The notes under the pieces were generated by a model. It was given only the letters and a program-made list of their open reading frames with translations, had not been told where the DNA came from and did not search any database. 56,999 nt of DNA from JBFWUW01 sp050247075 (GTDB lineage Bacteria > Planctomycetota > Planctomycetia > Pirellulales > JBFWUW01): positions 1 to 56,999 of the forward strand of contig JBFWUW010000047.1 in assembly GCA_050247075.1 (NCBI GenBank). Reading direction: 5' to 3'. A program made the translations under genes and the position numbers. Each line of letters starts with the position of its first letter. Position 1 is the stretch's first letter. This document shows positions 9,133 to 17,556 of the stretch, in pieces.

Positions 9133-9864
9133 TCAGGGTTTCGCCTGGTATTCCAGCAACTCCACGCGCTTGCCGGCAACGGTCCCTTTCTGTTTGTCGC
9201 GAAGCTGTGTGTGGGAAGAGACCAGCCCGCCAGGAACGGCGAGGCTGGTTACCGATTGCGTCCGCGAAGCCCGGTCGGTGAAGGTCTCAATGGTCAGCAT
9301 TTCATCGCACGCCAAAGGCCGGCCGAGGACTTCTTGTTCTACACCCAGCGACGTGGTTTCGACCGACAGAAAGTGCGCCGGCCCGCTGGTATTGCGCAAG
9401 ATGCGCTTCAGCAAGTAGGGAGGCTGGTCGGGCGAGTACCACCATTTGTCAACCGTCTTGATGCCGTTGGCGGCGCTGGTTAGTTCGTGGGTCTGGCAGA
9501 CAACGGTGGCGCCGCCGACTTTGATCTCGCCCACCGACAAGCGCAACCGCCGCTCCAACTCGGGCGGCTGGCCATCCCAGGCCTGGCGCACGGTGCGCGG
9601 CTCGGCCGTTTGGCCGTCGATGGTTTCTTGCACCTTCAACGTAATGCCGTCTTCGTGGACTTCCTCTAATTGCGAGACGACGACAGCCACCTTGGTTGTC
9701 TGTTCGCTGCCGTCGGCCGACGTGGTGAAGTCGGTGTGGCGCAACGTGGCACTTGCCCCCGGCTTAAACCGGCCCCAAGCATGATGTTCGGCCAGAATGT
9801 CCAACCCCTCCGCGCGAACGGCGGAAGTACACAACAGCAGCAAGGCAAAAGACCAGGCCCGCAT
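9133..9864 (-). CDS. Secreted protein of unknown function
   Basis: 243 residues from the ATG at 9864; the frame extends further upstream but this Met begins a clear signal peptide (MRAWSFALLLLCTSAVRAEG). The mature part is mostly beta-rich and Thr/Val-rich (KVAVVVSQLEEVHEDGITLKV; DKWWYSPDQPPYLLKRILRN) and carries no recognised catalytic motif. It resembles planctomycete periplasmic proteins of unknown role. Its 3' end stops just outside the neighbouring repeat element. Confidence 0.8.
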   Translation of the reverse strand: MRAWSFALLLLCTSAVRAEGLDILAEHHAWGRFKPGASATLRHTDFTTSADGSEQTTKVAVVVSQLEEVHEDGITLKVQETIDGQTAEPRTVRQAWDGQPPELERRLRLSVGEIKVGGATVVCQTHELTSAANGIKTVDKWWYSPDQPPYLLKRILRNTSGPAHFLSVETTSLGVEQEVLGRPLACDEMLTIETFTDRASRTQSVTSLAVPGGLVSSHTQLRDKQKGTVAGKRVELLEYQAKP

Positions 9865-10216
9865 GTTCGATTCTCCCCGATGTTTGATCGTCGTGGCGGT
9901 TGCGCCCGCCCGCGATTCTAGCAGAGTGCGGCTGCCGTTCCCCGTGGCAAAACCCGTGGGAGCTGCCATGTTTTGCCGACAATTGGCAGGAATGATCCAA
10001 CTTGTAGGCTTTCTGGCGGTTTTTTCTCGCCTGGGATTTGCTTCCAGGTAATTCTCGACCTACGTTTTAGATGCGACTGTTACGGTACCGCAGGGGTGCC
10101 GTGCAACGCCAGAACCTTGCCAAGTGGAATGCGGTCTAGCCGCATGGGGCCGGGTTTTCGCGAGTCGCGAGATTGCTGGCTTCGACCACGTTTGATGTCA
10201 CCGCCGGGGGACTTCG
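9865..10216. other. Intergenic region
   Basis: About 350 bp between the secreted-protein gene (minus) and a possible small gene (plus). No coding frame, tRNA or obvious repeat was found; promoters for the divergent flanking genes may lie here but none stands out. Confidence 0.5.
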
Positions 10217-10498
10217 ATGACGGCCGTAAGTTCATTTTGGCAAATGGTGGTGTTGCCCACCCTGGGATTTTGCGCGATGGTGGGCTGGGCCGAACTGTCG
10301 GGCAAGCCTCTGACGCAACCCGCCCAGTTCGAGGCGTTGTCGTCAGCCGCTAGCGACTGGGACTGGGACTCCGTCTCTTGGAGCGATCTGCTGCCGGAGA
10401 CATCGGACACCGCCAGGGAATCGCCACCTCGCCCGAGGCAATCCGCGCCCGAGCGGTTTCCACTACGACAACACGATGTCGCCTGGCCCATGCGCTAG
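10217..10498 (+). CDS. Possible small membrane-anchored protein
   Basis: 93 residues beginning MTAVSSFWQMVVLPTLGFC, a plausible N-terminal membrane anchor, followed by a Trp/Asp/Ser-rich tail (SDWDWDSVSWSDLLPETSD) and a Pro/Arg-rich end. GGGG lies a few bases upstream of the ATG. There is no recognised family. The opposite strand is also open over the same stretch, so coding status is uncertain. Confidence 0.4.
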   Translation: MTAVSSFWQMVVLPTLGFCAMVGWAELSGKPLTQPAQFEALSSAASDWDWDSVSWSDLLPETSDTARESPPRPRQSAPERFPLRQHDVAWPMR

Positions 10499-10526
10499 CC
10501 GTTTGCTCACATCGGCTTGCCCACGG

Positions 10527-11456
10527 CTATTCAAACAGGGCGTAGGGCCGCATGCGGGATATCAATTGGGGCGACTCCATGTAGCGGCTCCAGTCGTGGG
10601 TGGTCCCCACGACGCCGCTGGCGTTGACCTGCATCAGTTTGGCGGAATGTTCTCCCAATCCGCCGCAAACACCGGTGGAACCCAAGGCTTGCGGGCCTTT
10701 TCGCCAGCCGTACAGCAAATGGTACTTGGAAAGCACCTTGTCGCCCGGGTTGATGAATACCAGCATCCGATCGACGGGGTTGAAAGCTTGCCCCAGGCGA
10801 TGCCCCGGTGCCAGCCAATGATTGTCGAGCGCTCCGGCCATCATCACGCCGCGCATCGGCGCCCGGCCCGGTTTCAGGTCGGCCAAGGCCCGGCCATTCA
10901 CATGGCCGCCACCCAAAATGTGCAAAGCCCCCGATGACAGCCGCGCACCGTAGCTGTAGCCCAACAGGCTGACCGGGACTTGCGGGTGGATCTGGTTGAC
11001 CAACCAGGCCAGGTGATAGGCTTCGCAGTCGCTGCGATTGGCCTTCAAGCGAACGTCGTCCAGTTGGCCCGCGACCTGATCGGCCGGCCACGACCAGACC
11101 ACAAACCGAAATGGCTTGTCCGCTGCCCGGCAAGACAAGCTGCGAAAGCAGCGCAGGCCATTGTTTTGCGATTCGCAAAAGCCAATCCGATTGCCGTGTA
11201 CCCACACCACGGTCGGCACGCCGGGCTGGTCCGCCGCCAGAAACTCGGCCATCGAGGCCTGCAACCAGCCTGGCCCCTCGGCGAAGTGCCAATATTGCAG
11301 GGCGGGCTCGCTGCCGCAGCCTGCTCCGCGTGTACTGACCAACCACAGATCGTGGCCGGGCGTGTTGGCATCGGCACGTCGGGAAGCCAGGCAAACGAAC
11401 GCGACAACTAGTAATAGTGCGGCGGATTTCTTGACGCGGAGTGTTCTGCGAAACAT
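10527..11456 (-). CDS. Exported alpha/beta hydrolase (lipase-like)
   Basis: 309 residues from the ATG at 11456, which begins a basic N-terminus and hydrophobic signal segment (KKSAALLLVVAFVCLASRRADA). The core has WVHGNRIGF as the oxyanion strand, LLGYSYGARLSSGAL as the nucleophile elbow (G-Y-S-Y-G), and HDWSRYM near the C-terminus as a likely catalytic His. Planctomycetes have many such exported hydrolases; substrate unknown. The frame extends 92 codons further upstream but with no signal sequence there. Confidence 0.8.
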   Translation of the reverse strand: MFRRTLRVKKSAALLLVVAFVCLASRRADANTPGHDLWLVSTRGAGCGSEPALQYWHFAEGPGWLQASMAEFLAADQPGVPTVVWVHGNRIGFCESQNNGLRCFRSLSCRAADKPFRFVVWSWPADQVAGQLDDVRLKANRSDCEAYHLAWLVNQIHPQVPVSLLGYSYGARLSSGALHILGGGHVNGRALADLKPGRAPMRGVMMAGALDNHWLAPGHRLGQAFNPVDRMLVFINPGDKVLSKYHLLYGWRKGPQALGSTGVCGGLGEHSAKLMQVNASGVVGTTHDWSRYMESPQLISRMRPYALFE

Positions 11457-11624
11457 CACGGCGGCCTGATTGCTGGGTGTTATTTGGCAAACTTTGCGTT
11501 GTGGGCAAGCTGGATGCCCGTTGAATAAGGAAATGTAGCCCGCGTTCACCAACCATGCGGCAAAAACGCCACACTTTTTGGTGAAAAAAATAAACGCGGT
11601 TTCGTTTGCACAACGTCGGGCGTG

Positions 11625-11656
11625 TTGTAGAGTTGCTTGACCCACAGCCTCTACAA
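11625..11656. promoter_or_regulatory. Inverted repeat upstream of small lipoprotein gene
   Basis: TTGTAGAG at 11625-11632 and CTCTACAA at 11649-11656 form an 8-bp perfect dyad with a 16-bp spacer, 35 bp before the lipoprotein start. It could be an operator or a small RNA hairpin; there is no direct evidence for either. Confidence 0.35.
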
Positions 11657-11691
11657 GCCACGCCGCCCGCCGAATACCGGAGATGACGAGC

Positions 11692-11925
11692 ATGAAGAGG
11701 ATCATGATTTTAGCAGTGGCGCTAGTCGCCATCGGACATGCCGGTTGCAGCGGCAGCCGCCTATTTAACCGATCGTCCAGTTGTGACTCTGGCGACTGCG
11801 ACTGCGGTTGCAGCAGTTGCGAAAGCGGCTACATGCCCTCGCCGGGTTTGTCGTCGCCGATTTTCTCGGGAGGGGGCATCATGCCCTCGAACGACGGAAC
11901 CATGATGACTCCTGGACCGTATTGA
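11692..11925 (+). CDS. Small Cys/Ser/Gly-rich lipoprotein
   Basis: 77 residues from the ATG at 11692 (GGAG 10 bp upstream; another ATG lies at 11683). The N-terminus MKRIMILAVALVAIGHAGC is a lipoprotein signal with the lipid-accepting Cys in HAGC. The mature part contains a Cys-rich cluster (SSCDSGDCDCGCSSCESG) and then a flexible Gly/Pro/Met tail. It is probably anchored to a membrane and disulfide-bonded or metal-binding; no family is recognised. Similar tiny Cys-rich lipoproteins are common in planctomycetes. Confidence 0.7.
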   Translation: MKRIMILAVALVAIGHAGCSGSRLFNRSSSCDSGDCDCGCSSCESGYMPSPGLSSPIFSGGGIMPSNDGTMMTPGPY

Positions 11926-12730
11926 TTGACTCGGCTTCGTTCCACCGCCTGTTGAACAAGGCCGCCCACAAGCCCTCCCTCTCGGCGAGAATCCTCGCGG
12001 CGATGCGCCATCCTGACGCGCCGCCGCGACGGACGCCGAAAACACGGACAGCCAGTAATACCAGGCCTGGCTGTCCGTTATTGCGTGACGCGGGCGCGGC
12101 GGTACAGACCGCCGCCCGTCGTCACGCCACCCAAAGTTAACGCTGGTAATGGTATTGCCATGACCATGAGCCGCCAGACCGCCCGTGTTACCCCTTGCCA
12201 GACAGGCCGGGCCATTTTGCGCCGCCTGATTGACAAGCCCCACGCGCAGTTGCGTCCACACGCCGTCTTGGCAGCCAAGCGGCCAGGTGATGGTGGCTGC
12301 CGGCCGAAGGGTTAAATGCCTGTGAAGGCATTTCCTGACGAATGTTGCCAGAGAGTAGCAATGGTGTGGAATTGCGGTTAGACTCAAAACCAGTCAATCA
12401 AATATGCTTGGCGCGCCAGGCATGAAAAAGACAACGTGCCCGCGACAACTTGTTGACCGGCGACGGTGGGTCGGCTTGCCCGACCAGCGGAGGATCTCCG
12501 CGGCCGTTTAGCTGTCACGGTTGTCCACGACGTTGACCAACGCTGCGCGTTGGACCCAGGGCGAGCGGAGGACCTCCGCTCGCCATTTTTTTTGGGTTGA
12601 CGGGCAAAACGGGGCATATCTGGCGCGGCCCCCTCTTTCCTTGCCTCGTTTTGCTAGAGGATCGGCCTGGAACAAAACCGGCCCACGCGGTTATTAGCCA
12701 AGACCTCAATCGCCTGGGCCACGATGCAGA
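11926..12730. other. Intergenic region with several hairpins
   Basis: No convincing gene. It holds a perfect 12-bp stem (ACGGACAGCCAG 12044-12055 with CTGGCTGTCCGT 12067-12078), a small GCGGAG/CTCCGC hairpin near 12487-12501, and a strong terminator at 12560-12593. The hairpin pair followed by a U-run raises the possibility of a small RNA transcribed rightwards. Open frames here overlap each other on both strands and lack sensible starts. Confidence 0.5.
12560..12593 (+). terminator. Rho-independent terminator
   Basis: An 11-bp perfect stem GGCGAGCGGAG / CTCCGCTCGCC with a 3-nt loop is followed by A and eight Ts. No annotated gene ends nearby on this strand; the nearest plus-strand gene ends at 11925, over 600 bp away. 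Confidence 0.75.
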
Positions 12731-13143
12731 GAATTGAAGATAATCGAGCCACCTCGTTGCCGTGGGTGGCACCTGGCTGTAGGAGCCGTCTCCGACGGCG
12801 ACAATCGGCTGTAGGAGCCGTCTCCGACGGCGACAATCGGCGTTCCAAGCGGGAGGCCGAAACCGCGAATAACGCCCCATTCTCAGGCCGGATTGTGCGT
12901 CGCGACCCAAAAGGGCGGAATCGCACCGCCTCTGCCACGAGAAGAACCACGAATCAAACGAATCTAACGAATAAGGAGTTGAAGGTGCGAATTATCTAGT
13001 CCCCGCCCGCCACCCTTTTCTCAGGCAAGTTTCCATCCAGAAGATTCATTCGTTCGATTCGTTCGATTCGTGGATCTCACCAACCTTCGTCCAATTGGTG
13101 GTGCATTTTCAAACCCGCGGGCAGTGCATTATCTTCAATTGCC
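12731..13143. mobile_element. Inverted-repeat (MITE-like) element, copy 2
   Basis: The left end GAATTGAAGATAAT (12731) is mirrored by ATTATCTTCAATTGCC at the right end (13128-13143). The internal blocks CGAGAAGAACCACGAAT (~12938) and TTCGTTCGATTCGTGG (~13057) are also inverted with respect to each other. Block order matches the copy at 8603-9099. The left half contains a tandem pair of hairpin repeats (12775-12838). No coding sequence is convincing. Confidence 0.72.
12775..12838. repeat. Two tandem 32-bp hairpin repeats
   Basis: Two identical 32-bp units, 12775-12806 and 12807-12838, each contain the palindrome GCCGTC-TCC-GACGGC preceded by GTAGGA. Same family as 8661-8685 and, with a changed stem, 4395-4464. 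Confidence 0.75.
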
Positions 13144-13246
13144 GGGCCGTGACGGTGCCACCTGGATTGTGGGCCAGAAATCGCTTAGAATGTGCAAACT
13201 GTCTCGTATTCGACCCCACCTTTTGGTCCCTGCGGAAGCATTTTTT

Positions 13247-13597
13247 ATGGCTCGCAAGATCGTTAACCGCAAAGAATTACGTGACGAAGCAGATGCCGCC
13301 GAACGCATCGCCAAGGACAAGCCAGCCAAGGCCAAGGCGAAAACCAAGACCACCAAGGCCAAGTCCGCGAAATCGGCCGACGGAACCGTCAAAAAGCCCG
13401 TCCGCAAGAGCCGGGCCAAGGCCGCCAAAGAGGTCCGCCTGAAGGCGTTTTGGGGGGTTTTTAACCAGTCGATGAAGCGCGTGGCGCTGTTTGAATACAG
13501 CCAAAAGGCCGACGCCGACAAGAAAGCGTCCGAACTCTCGACTTCGCAGAAGACCCCTCATTTCGTGCAGACCGTCAAGGAACCGATCGAGGAGTAA
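13247..13597 (+). CDS. Lys/Ala-rich, histone-H1-like conserved protein
   Basis: 116 residues from the ATG at 13247. Residues ~22-64 are a basic low-complexity tract of Lys, Ala and Thr (AKAKAKTKTTKAKSAKS; KKPVRKSRAKAAKE), like bacterial histone-H1 tails. A compact C-terminal part (LKAFWGVFNQSMKRVALFEYSQKADADKKASEL) looks folded and is the more specific portion. The tract suggests binding to DNA or RNA. The frame extends upstream into the neighbouring repeat element and should not be used. Family name not known to me. Confidence 0.8.
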   Translation: MARKIVNRKELRDEADAAERIAKDKPAKAKAKTKTTKAKSAKSADGTVKKPVRKSRAKAAKEVRLKAFWGVFNQSMKRVALFEYSQKADADKKASELSTSQKTPHFVQTVKEPIEE

Positions 13598-13654
13598 GGG
13601 GAGCGGCTTCCTAATGGCTTCACTCTGACCCCCATTGTCGGAGCATTTCTTGCC

Positions 13655-14341
13655 ATGTCCCTCAAATGTCCGTATTGCCTGCTGACGGCGGCAGCAATCG
13701 CTATCGGCCTGGCGGGTTGTGGCGATTCTTCCCCGCCACCAACAGAGACCCGGCCCGCGTCTCCCGCCAAACAACCGGCAAAGGCGGGCATTTCGCAGGC
13801 TACCAAGGACGAAATTGGTCGCCAGGGCGATTATCTGCCCCCTCTTAACGACCGGCGTGTGGAAATTGCCGTTCCCCAAGATTGGGTGCCTGCCCCCCGC
13901 GACAAGAAGTACGTCGTGCAGTTTATTCCGCGCGTCGGTGCCAGCTACCCGCGGATAATGGTGAAGGCCAAATCGGCCGCCGGGCGGGCGGAACTGACCA
14001 GCCAGTCGGCCGGTGAGTTCGCCGCCGAATTTCGCGAGGAATTTGCCCGTGCTGGCGACGACGAAGAGGACGATGACGCGGCGGCGGCATCGCAACCGGC
14101 CGTTCGGCCATTGAAAATAGGGGACCGCTACTGGGTCGAGACCGTCCGTAAGGCTCACGCCAAGAATGTTCCCTTGGAACGCTGGATTCTGGCGACGATT
14201 GTCGGCGATCAGCGGTATACGCTGGAACTTCGCGTGTACGTCGGCCGGCTCGACGAGAGCCGCCCGCAAGCCCTGGCGGTGGCTCATTCCTTGCGGCCAG
14301 CCGCCACCGCGACAGCCGAACCGCCGCCGGCCGCCGAGTGA
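13655..14341 (+). CDS. Lipoprotein of unknown function
   Basis: 228 residues. The signal MSLKCPYCLLTAAAIAIGLAGC ends in a lipobox (LAGC). A Pro/Thr-rich linker precedes a folded domain (RRVEIAVPQDWVPAPRDKKYVVQFI; PLERWILATIVGDQRYTLELRVY) that resembles proteins reporting on a secreted beta-sheet module. An acidic insertion (DDEEDDDAAAA) lies mid-protein. It lies 57 bp after the H1-like gene and may be co-transcribed with it. Confidence 0.82.
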   Translation: MSLKCPYCLLTAAAIAIGLAGCGDSSPPPTETRPASPAKQPAKAGISQATKDEIGRQGDYLPPLNDRRVEIAVPQDWVPAPRDKKYVVQFIPRVGASYPRIMVKAKSAAGRAELTSQSAGEFAAEFREEFARAGDDEEDDDAAAASQPAVRPLKIGDRYWVETVRKAHAKNVPLERWILATIVGDQRYTLELRVYVGRLDESRPQALAVAHSLRPAATATAEPPPAAE

Positions 14342-14640
14342 CACGCCGGAGCGTCGGGCAAGGCATATCGTTCAACCCGACGATGGAATATCAATTCTCT
14401 GCCGCCCTAATCCATCGAAAGCCGAGGGCTGACTGCTTCTCCGCTGACAGCTTGTACGCTACGCCCGCTCCACACGCTTGACTCTGCTTTCCCGCGTGTC
14501 AACAATCGCTGTTTGCGTACAAGTCTTGGGGTGCCTGCCCTCTGCCGCCAGATGGGCTGGTCCCGCTGCCGTTCGCGAGCCGTTCGCGATGGCTAACATC
14601 CGGTCCCTGGGCGGAAACAGCTCCTCTCGAAAGTTTTGTC
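14342..14640. other. Intergenic region before the Hsp70 gene
   Basis: About 300 bp with no gene. The phrase GCTTCTCCGCTGACAGCTT near 14432 also occurs near 7383, so part of it is a dispersed repeat. No heat-shock operator (CIRCE-type) was noticed. Confidence 0.5.
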
Positions 14641-16212
14641 ATGGAATTCAAACCTGGCCACACCGTGGGCATTGACCTTGGCACGACCTTTTCCGCGGTG
14701 GCGATTCTGGATGAGAATGGCGACCCCAACCCGGTGCTGAACGAGGACGACCAGGAAGAAACGCCTAGTTTGATTCTGCTGGCGCAAAGCGGCCAGATGA
14801 TTGTCGGCCCCAACCGCAACCGCGCGGCGATGGAAGATCCCGATCATGTCGTGGAACGCGTCAAGCGGTACATGGGCAATGCCGAGTTCAAGCGGACGTT
14901 TGACGGCCACGAGGTCACGCCGGAGTTTTTGTCGGCGATGATTCTCAAGAAGCTGCGGCAAGACAGCGAAGAGCGCATCGGCAAGATCGGCAACGCGGTC
15001 ATCACGGTCCCCTATTACTTCAACGACGCCAAGCGCAAAGCCACGCAGGATGCCGGCAAGATCGCCGGCCTGAACGTGGTCGATATCATCAACGAGCCGA
15101 CCGCGGCCACGCTCACCTATGCCTGGAAGATGGGCCACCTGGGGACGGGCCAGATGGACAAGCCCCGTCTGGCGCTGGTTTACGACCTGGGGGGCGGCAC
15201 GTTCGATGCCACGGTGGTCCGCTACACGCCGACCCATTTCCAGGTGCTGGCTACCGATGGCGATGCCCAGTTGGGCGGCATCGACTGGAATGACCGCCTG
15301 CTGGATTACGCCGCCGAGCAGTTCAAAGAACGGCATGGCGGCGACCCGCGGGAATCGGCCGCCACCGTGCAATTGCTGCGCAACGAATGCGACCTGGCCA
15401 AAATTGCCTTGACCAACGGAACGCAAACCAAGTTGACGTTTCGCCATGCCGACAAGTCGATGTCATTGCCAATCACCCGCGACCAGTTCGAGGAAATGAC
15501 CGCCGACCTCATGCAGCGCACGGCCGACACGACCGAATTGGTGCTGGAACAAGCCAAGGTCAAGGGAGAGGAATTAGACGCCGTGGTCATGGTCGGCGGT
15601 TCCACCCTGATGCCCCGCGTCCCAAAAATGCTGGAGGAAATCACCGGCAAAAAGCCCTACACCGATATCTCTCCGCATACTTCCGTGGCGCAAGGCGCGG
15701 CGATCCACGCCGCCATTCTGGAGGCCAAGTACCGCGGCGAGGGGAGCGAGTTGGCCGAAAAGGTCCGCAAGCACCTGGGAGTTATTCAACAAGAAAACGT
15801 CAACTCGCACGGCCTGGGCGTGATCGCCAAGAACCCCAAGACCGGCAAGAACATCAACCATGTGATGATCCACCGCAACAGCAAGCTGCCCGTGGAAATT
15901 AAGCAGACCTTTAAGACCATCAACGAGAACCAGGCCCGGGTGAACATCAGCGTGACGGAAGGGGACGCCCCGGAGCCGGCCGCCGTGACATTGATCGGCA
16001 ACTGCCGAATTGTGGGCCTGCCGCCCGATTTGCCCAAGGGCTCGCCCATCGAGGTCACCTACGCCTTCGATGGCGCCGGCCGCATCAAGGTCACGGCCCG
16101 CGACAAGACGGGGGGCAATGAGGCCCGCATCGAAATCGAACGCAAGGGCGGGCTGGATGATGCGCAGATTGATTCGCTGGCCCGCCTGGCCGAAGGCTAC
16201 AAGGTGGAGTAA
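14641..16212 (+). CDS. Hsp70-family chaperone, short form
   Basis: 523 residues. The nucleotide-binding domain has the phosphate-1 motif VGIDLGTTFSAVA (residues ~9-21), INEPTAATLTYA, the phosphate-2 motif DLGGGTFDATVV (~182-193) and the adenosine motif VVMVGGSTLMPRVP. A substrate-binding beta domain follows (~370-520). The alpha-helical lid and C-terminal EEVD-like tail of DnaK (~640 residues) are missing, so this is a short paralogue rather than the housekeeping DnaK. The next gene encodes a J-domain-like protein, which may be its partner. Confidence 0.9.
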   Translation: MEFKPGHTVGIDLGTTFSAVAILDENGDPNPVLNEDDQEETPSLILLAQSGQMIVGPNRNRAAMEDPDHVVERVKRYMGNAEFKRTFDGHEVTPEFLSAMILKKLRQDSEERIGKIGNAVITVPYYFNDAKRKATQDAGKIAGLNVVDIINEPTAATLTYAWKMGHLGTGQMDKPRLALVYDLGGGTFDATVVRYTPTHFQVLATDGDAQLGGIDWNDRLLDYAAEQFKERHGGDPRESAATVQLLRNECDLAKIALTNGTQTKLTFRHADKSMSLPITRDQFEEMTADLMQRTADTTELVLEQAKVKGEELDAVVMVGGSTLMPRVPKMLEEITGKKPYTDISPHTSVAQGAAIHAAILEAKYRGEGSELAEKVRKHLGVIQQENVNSHGLGVIAKNPKTGKNINHVMIHRNSKLPVEIKQTFKTINENQARVNISVTEGDAPEPAAVTLIGNCRIVGLPPDLPKGSPIEVTYAFDGAGRIKVTARDKTGGNEARIEIERKGGLDDAQIDSLARLAEGYKVE

Positions 16213-16247
16213 AGGGAAAGGCGGAAGGCGAAAGGCGGAAGGATAAT
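16212..16247 (+). repeat. Dispersed polypurine repeat, copy 2
   Basis: GGAAAGGCGGAAGGCGAAAGG-type purine run immediately after the Hsp70 stop codon; related to 3561-3590, 20635-20674 and 25567-25600. Confidence 0.65.
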
Positions 16248-16372
16248 GGGTGCCGAGGGAGGCATTTCTCATCCGGGCGGCTGGACTCTGGCTGTTGTGC
16301 GCGTATCTTGGGTAGCGGGCCGTCTGCCCGTTTCGCCTTTTCTTATTACCTGGCAGTAGAGATCCGCCTGAC

Positions 16373-17413
16373 ATGCCCGCGCAATTGGACGTTTACAAGG
16401 ATTGGCTCGGAATCACGGAAAAAGAGCGTCCGCTCAACCACTACCAACTGTTGCGGTTGGCAAAGTTTGAGGATGACGTCGCCAAGATTCGCGCCAATTA
16501 CCGCAAGATGAACGCGCACATCCGCAAGTTCGCGGCGGGTGAGTTCCAGCAGCAGTCGCAAGACTTGCTCAACGAGCTGGCCAAGTGCATGCTCTGCTTG
16601 ACCGACGCCCGCCGCAAGTCGGAGTACGATACCTCGCTGGGACGCACCACCGACAGCGCCGGGCTGCGGACCCTCGAGCAGATTATGCTGGGCCGCAAGC
16701 TGATCGATCCGGCCCAATTGGCCAAGGCCCGCAACTACGCCAACGCCGTGGGACTGGAAATCCGCGATGCCCTGGTGCAGCAGAAGCTGGCCGCGCCCGA
16801 CGTGGTCAATCAGGCTTTTGCCGAGTCCCTGGGCTTGCCGTATCTCGACCTGGAGGATCTGACACTGGATGAAGTGCTCATCGGCCAGATTCCGGCGGTC
16901 CTGGCCCGCGCCCATTCGTGCGTGCCGGTGATGGCCGATCAAGACAACTTGCTGCTGGCTTCGCCCAATCCGATCACGCCGGAGGTCGAGGAAGAACTGC
17001 GGCTGCGGATGGGAGTTCGCAACGTCCGCACGGTGATTTGTTCGCCGGCGCAGGTCAACGACGCCATCAACAAGCGTTACCCCAAGGATGCCGCCATTCA
17101 ACAAATGCAGAACGCCCGTGGCGGGCCGGCCATGTCGGCGTCGCAGGTCGCCGCGCAACCCGCCAAGAAGCAAGTGGCCGCTCCCGCCAAGGGGGTCGTG
17201 GCCCTGTCGCACGAGGAACGCGAGGCCATCAAGAAGAAAAAGCGGATGGTGGCGATCATGACGTTTAACTTCGCCACCATTGTCATCGTGCTGACCTTGA
17301 TGAACACGGTCTTCACCAAGCCCGACATGTTCACGGCGTTCAAAGCCATCTTGACGACACTCCCCGTTTCCGGGGCCATCGCCTGGGCGGTGTACAAATT
17401 CTCTCCGGGGTGA
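16373..17413 (+). CDS. J-domain-like / MshEN (T2SSE N-terminal) membrane protein
   Basis: 346 residues in three parts. Residues ~10-90 look like a degenerate J domain (LNHYQLLRLAKFEDDVAKIRANYRKMNAHIRKF ... LTDARRKSEYD) in which the HPD tripeptide is absent. Residues ~105-235 resemble the N-terminal domain of type II secretion/pilus ATPases (LGRKLIDPAQLAKA; QKLAAPDVVNQAFAESLGLPYLDLEDL; AHSCVPVMADQDNLLLASPNPI). Two hydrophobic segments near the C-terminus suggest membrane anchoring. It follows the Hsp70 gene by 160 bp; the N-terminal domain may tether that chaperone to the membrane, but the lack of HPD argues against normal ATPase stimulation. Confidence 0.75.
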   Translation: MPAQLDVYKDWLGITEKERPLNHYQLLRLAKFEDDVAKIRANYRKMNAHIRKFAAGEFQQQSQDLLNELAKCMLCLTDARRKSEYDTSLGRTTDSAGLRTLEQIMLGRKLIDPAQLAKARNYANAVGLEIRDALVQQKLAAPDVVNQAFAESLGLPYLDLEDLTLDEVLIGQIPAVLARAHSCVPVMADQDNLLLASPNPITPEVEEELRLRMGVRNVRTVICSPAQVNDAINKRYPKDAAIQQMQNARGGPAMSASQVAAQPAKKQVAAPAKGVVALSHEEREAIKKKKRMVAIMTFNFATIVIVLTLMNTVFTKPDMFTAFKAILTTLPVSGAIAWAVYKFSPG

Positions 17414-17556
17414 GAAAATCGGTCGAAACCACCGCGCCACATATGGCGACGGAATCGGCTCCCGGCCGCGGCTTGCTTCGCCCTGGGCCGCTTCTCCGTG
17501 CTCCATAACCCACCGGCGACGGAATCGCCTTCCAAAAACCTCAACCCCCAGGCAAC

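Noticed and set aside
11761..12387. Long minus-strand frame across the lipoprotein gene
   Set aside because: Opposite strand of a real lipoprotein gene, then hairpin-rich DNA; composition not protein-like.
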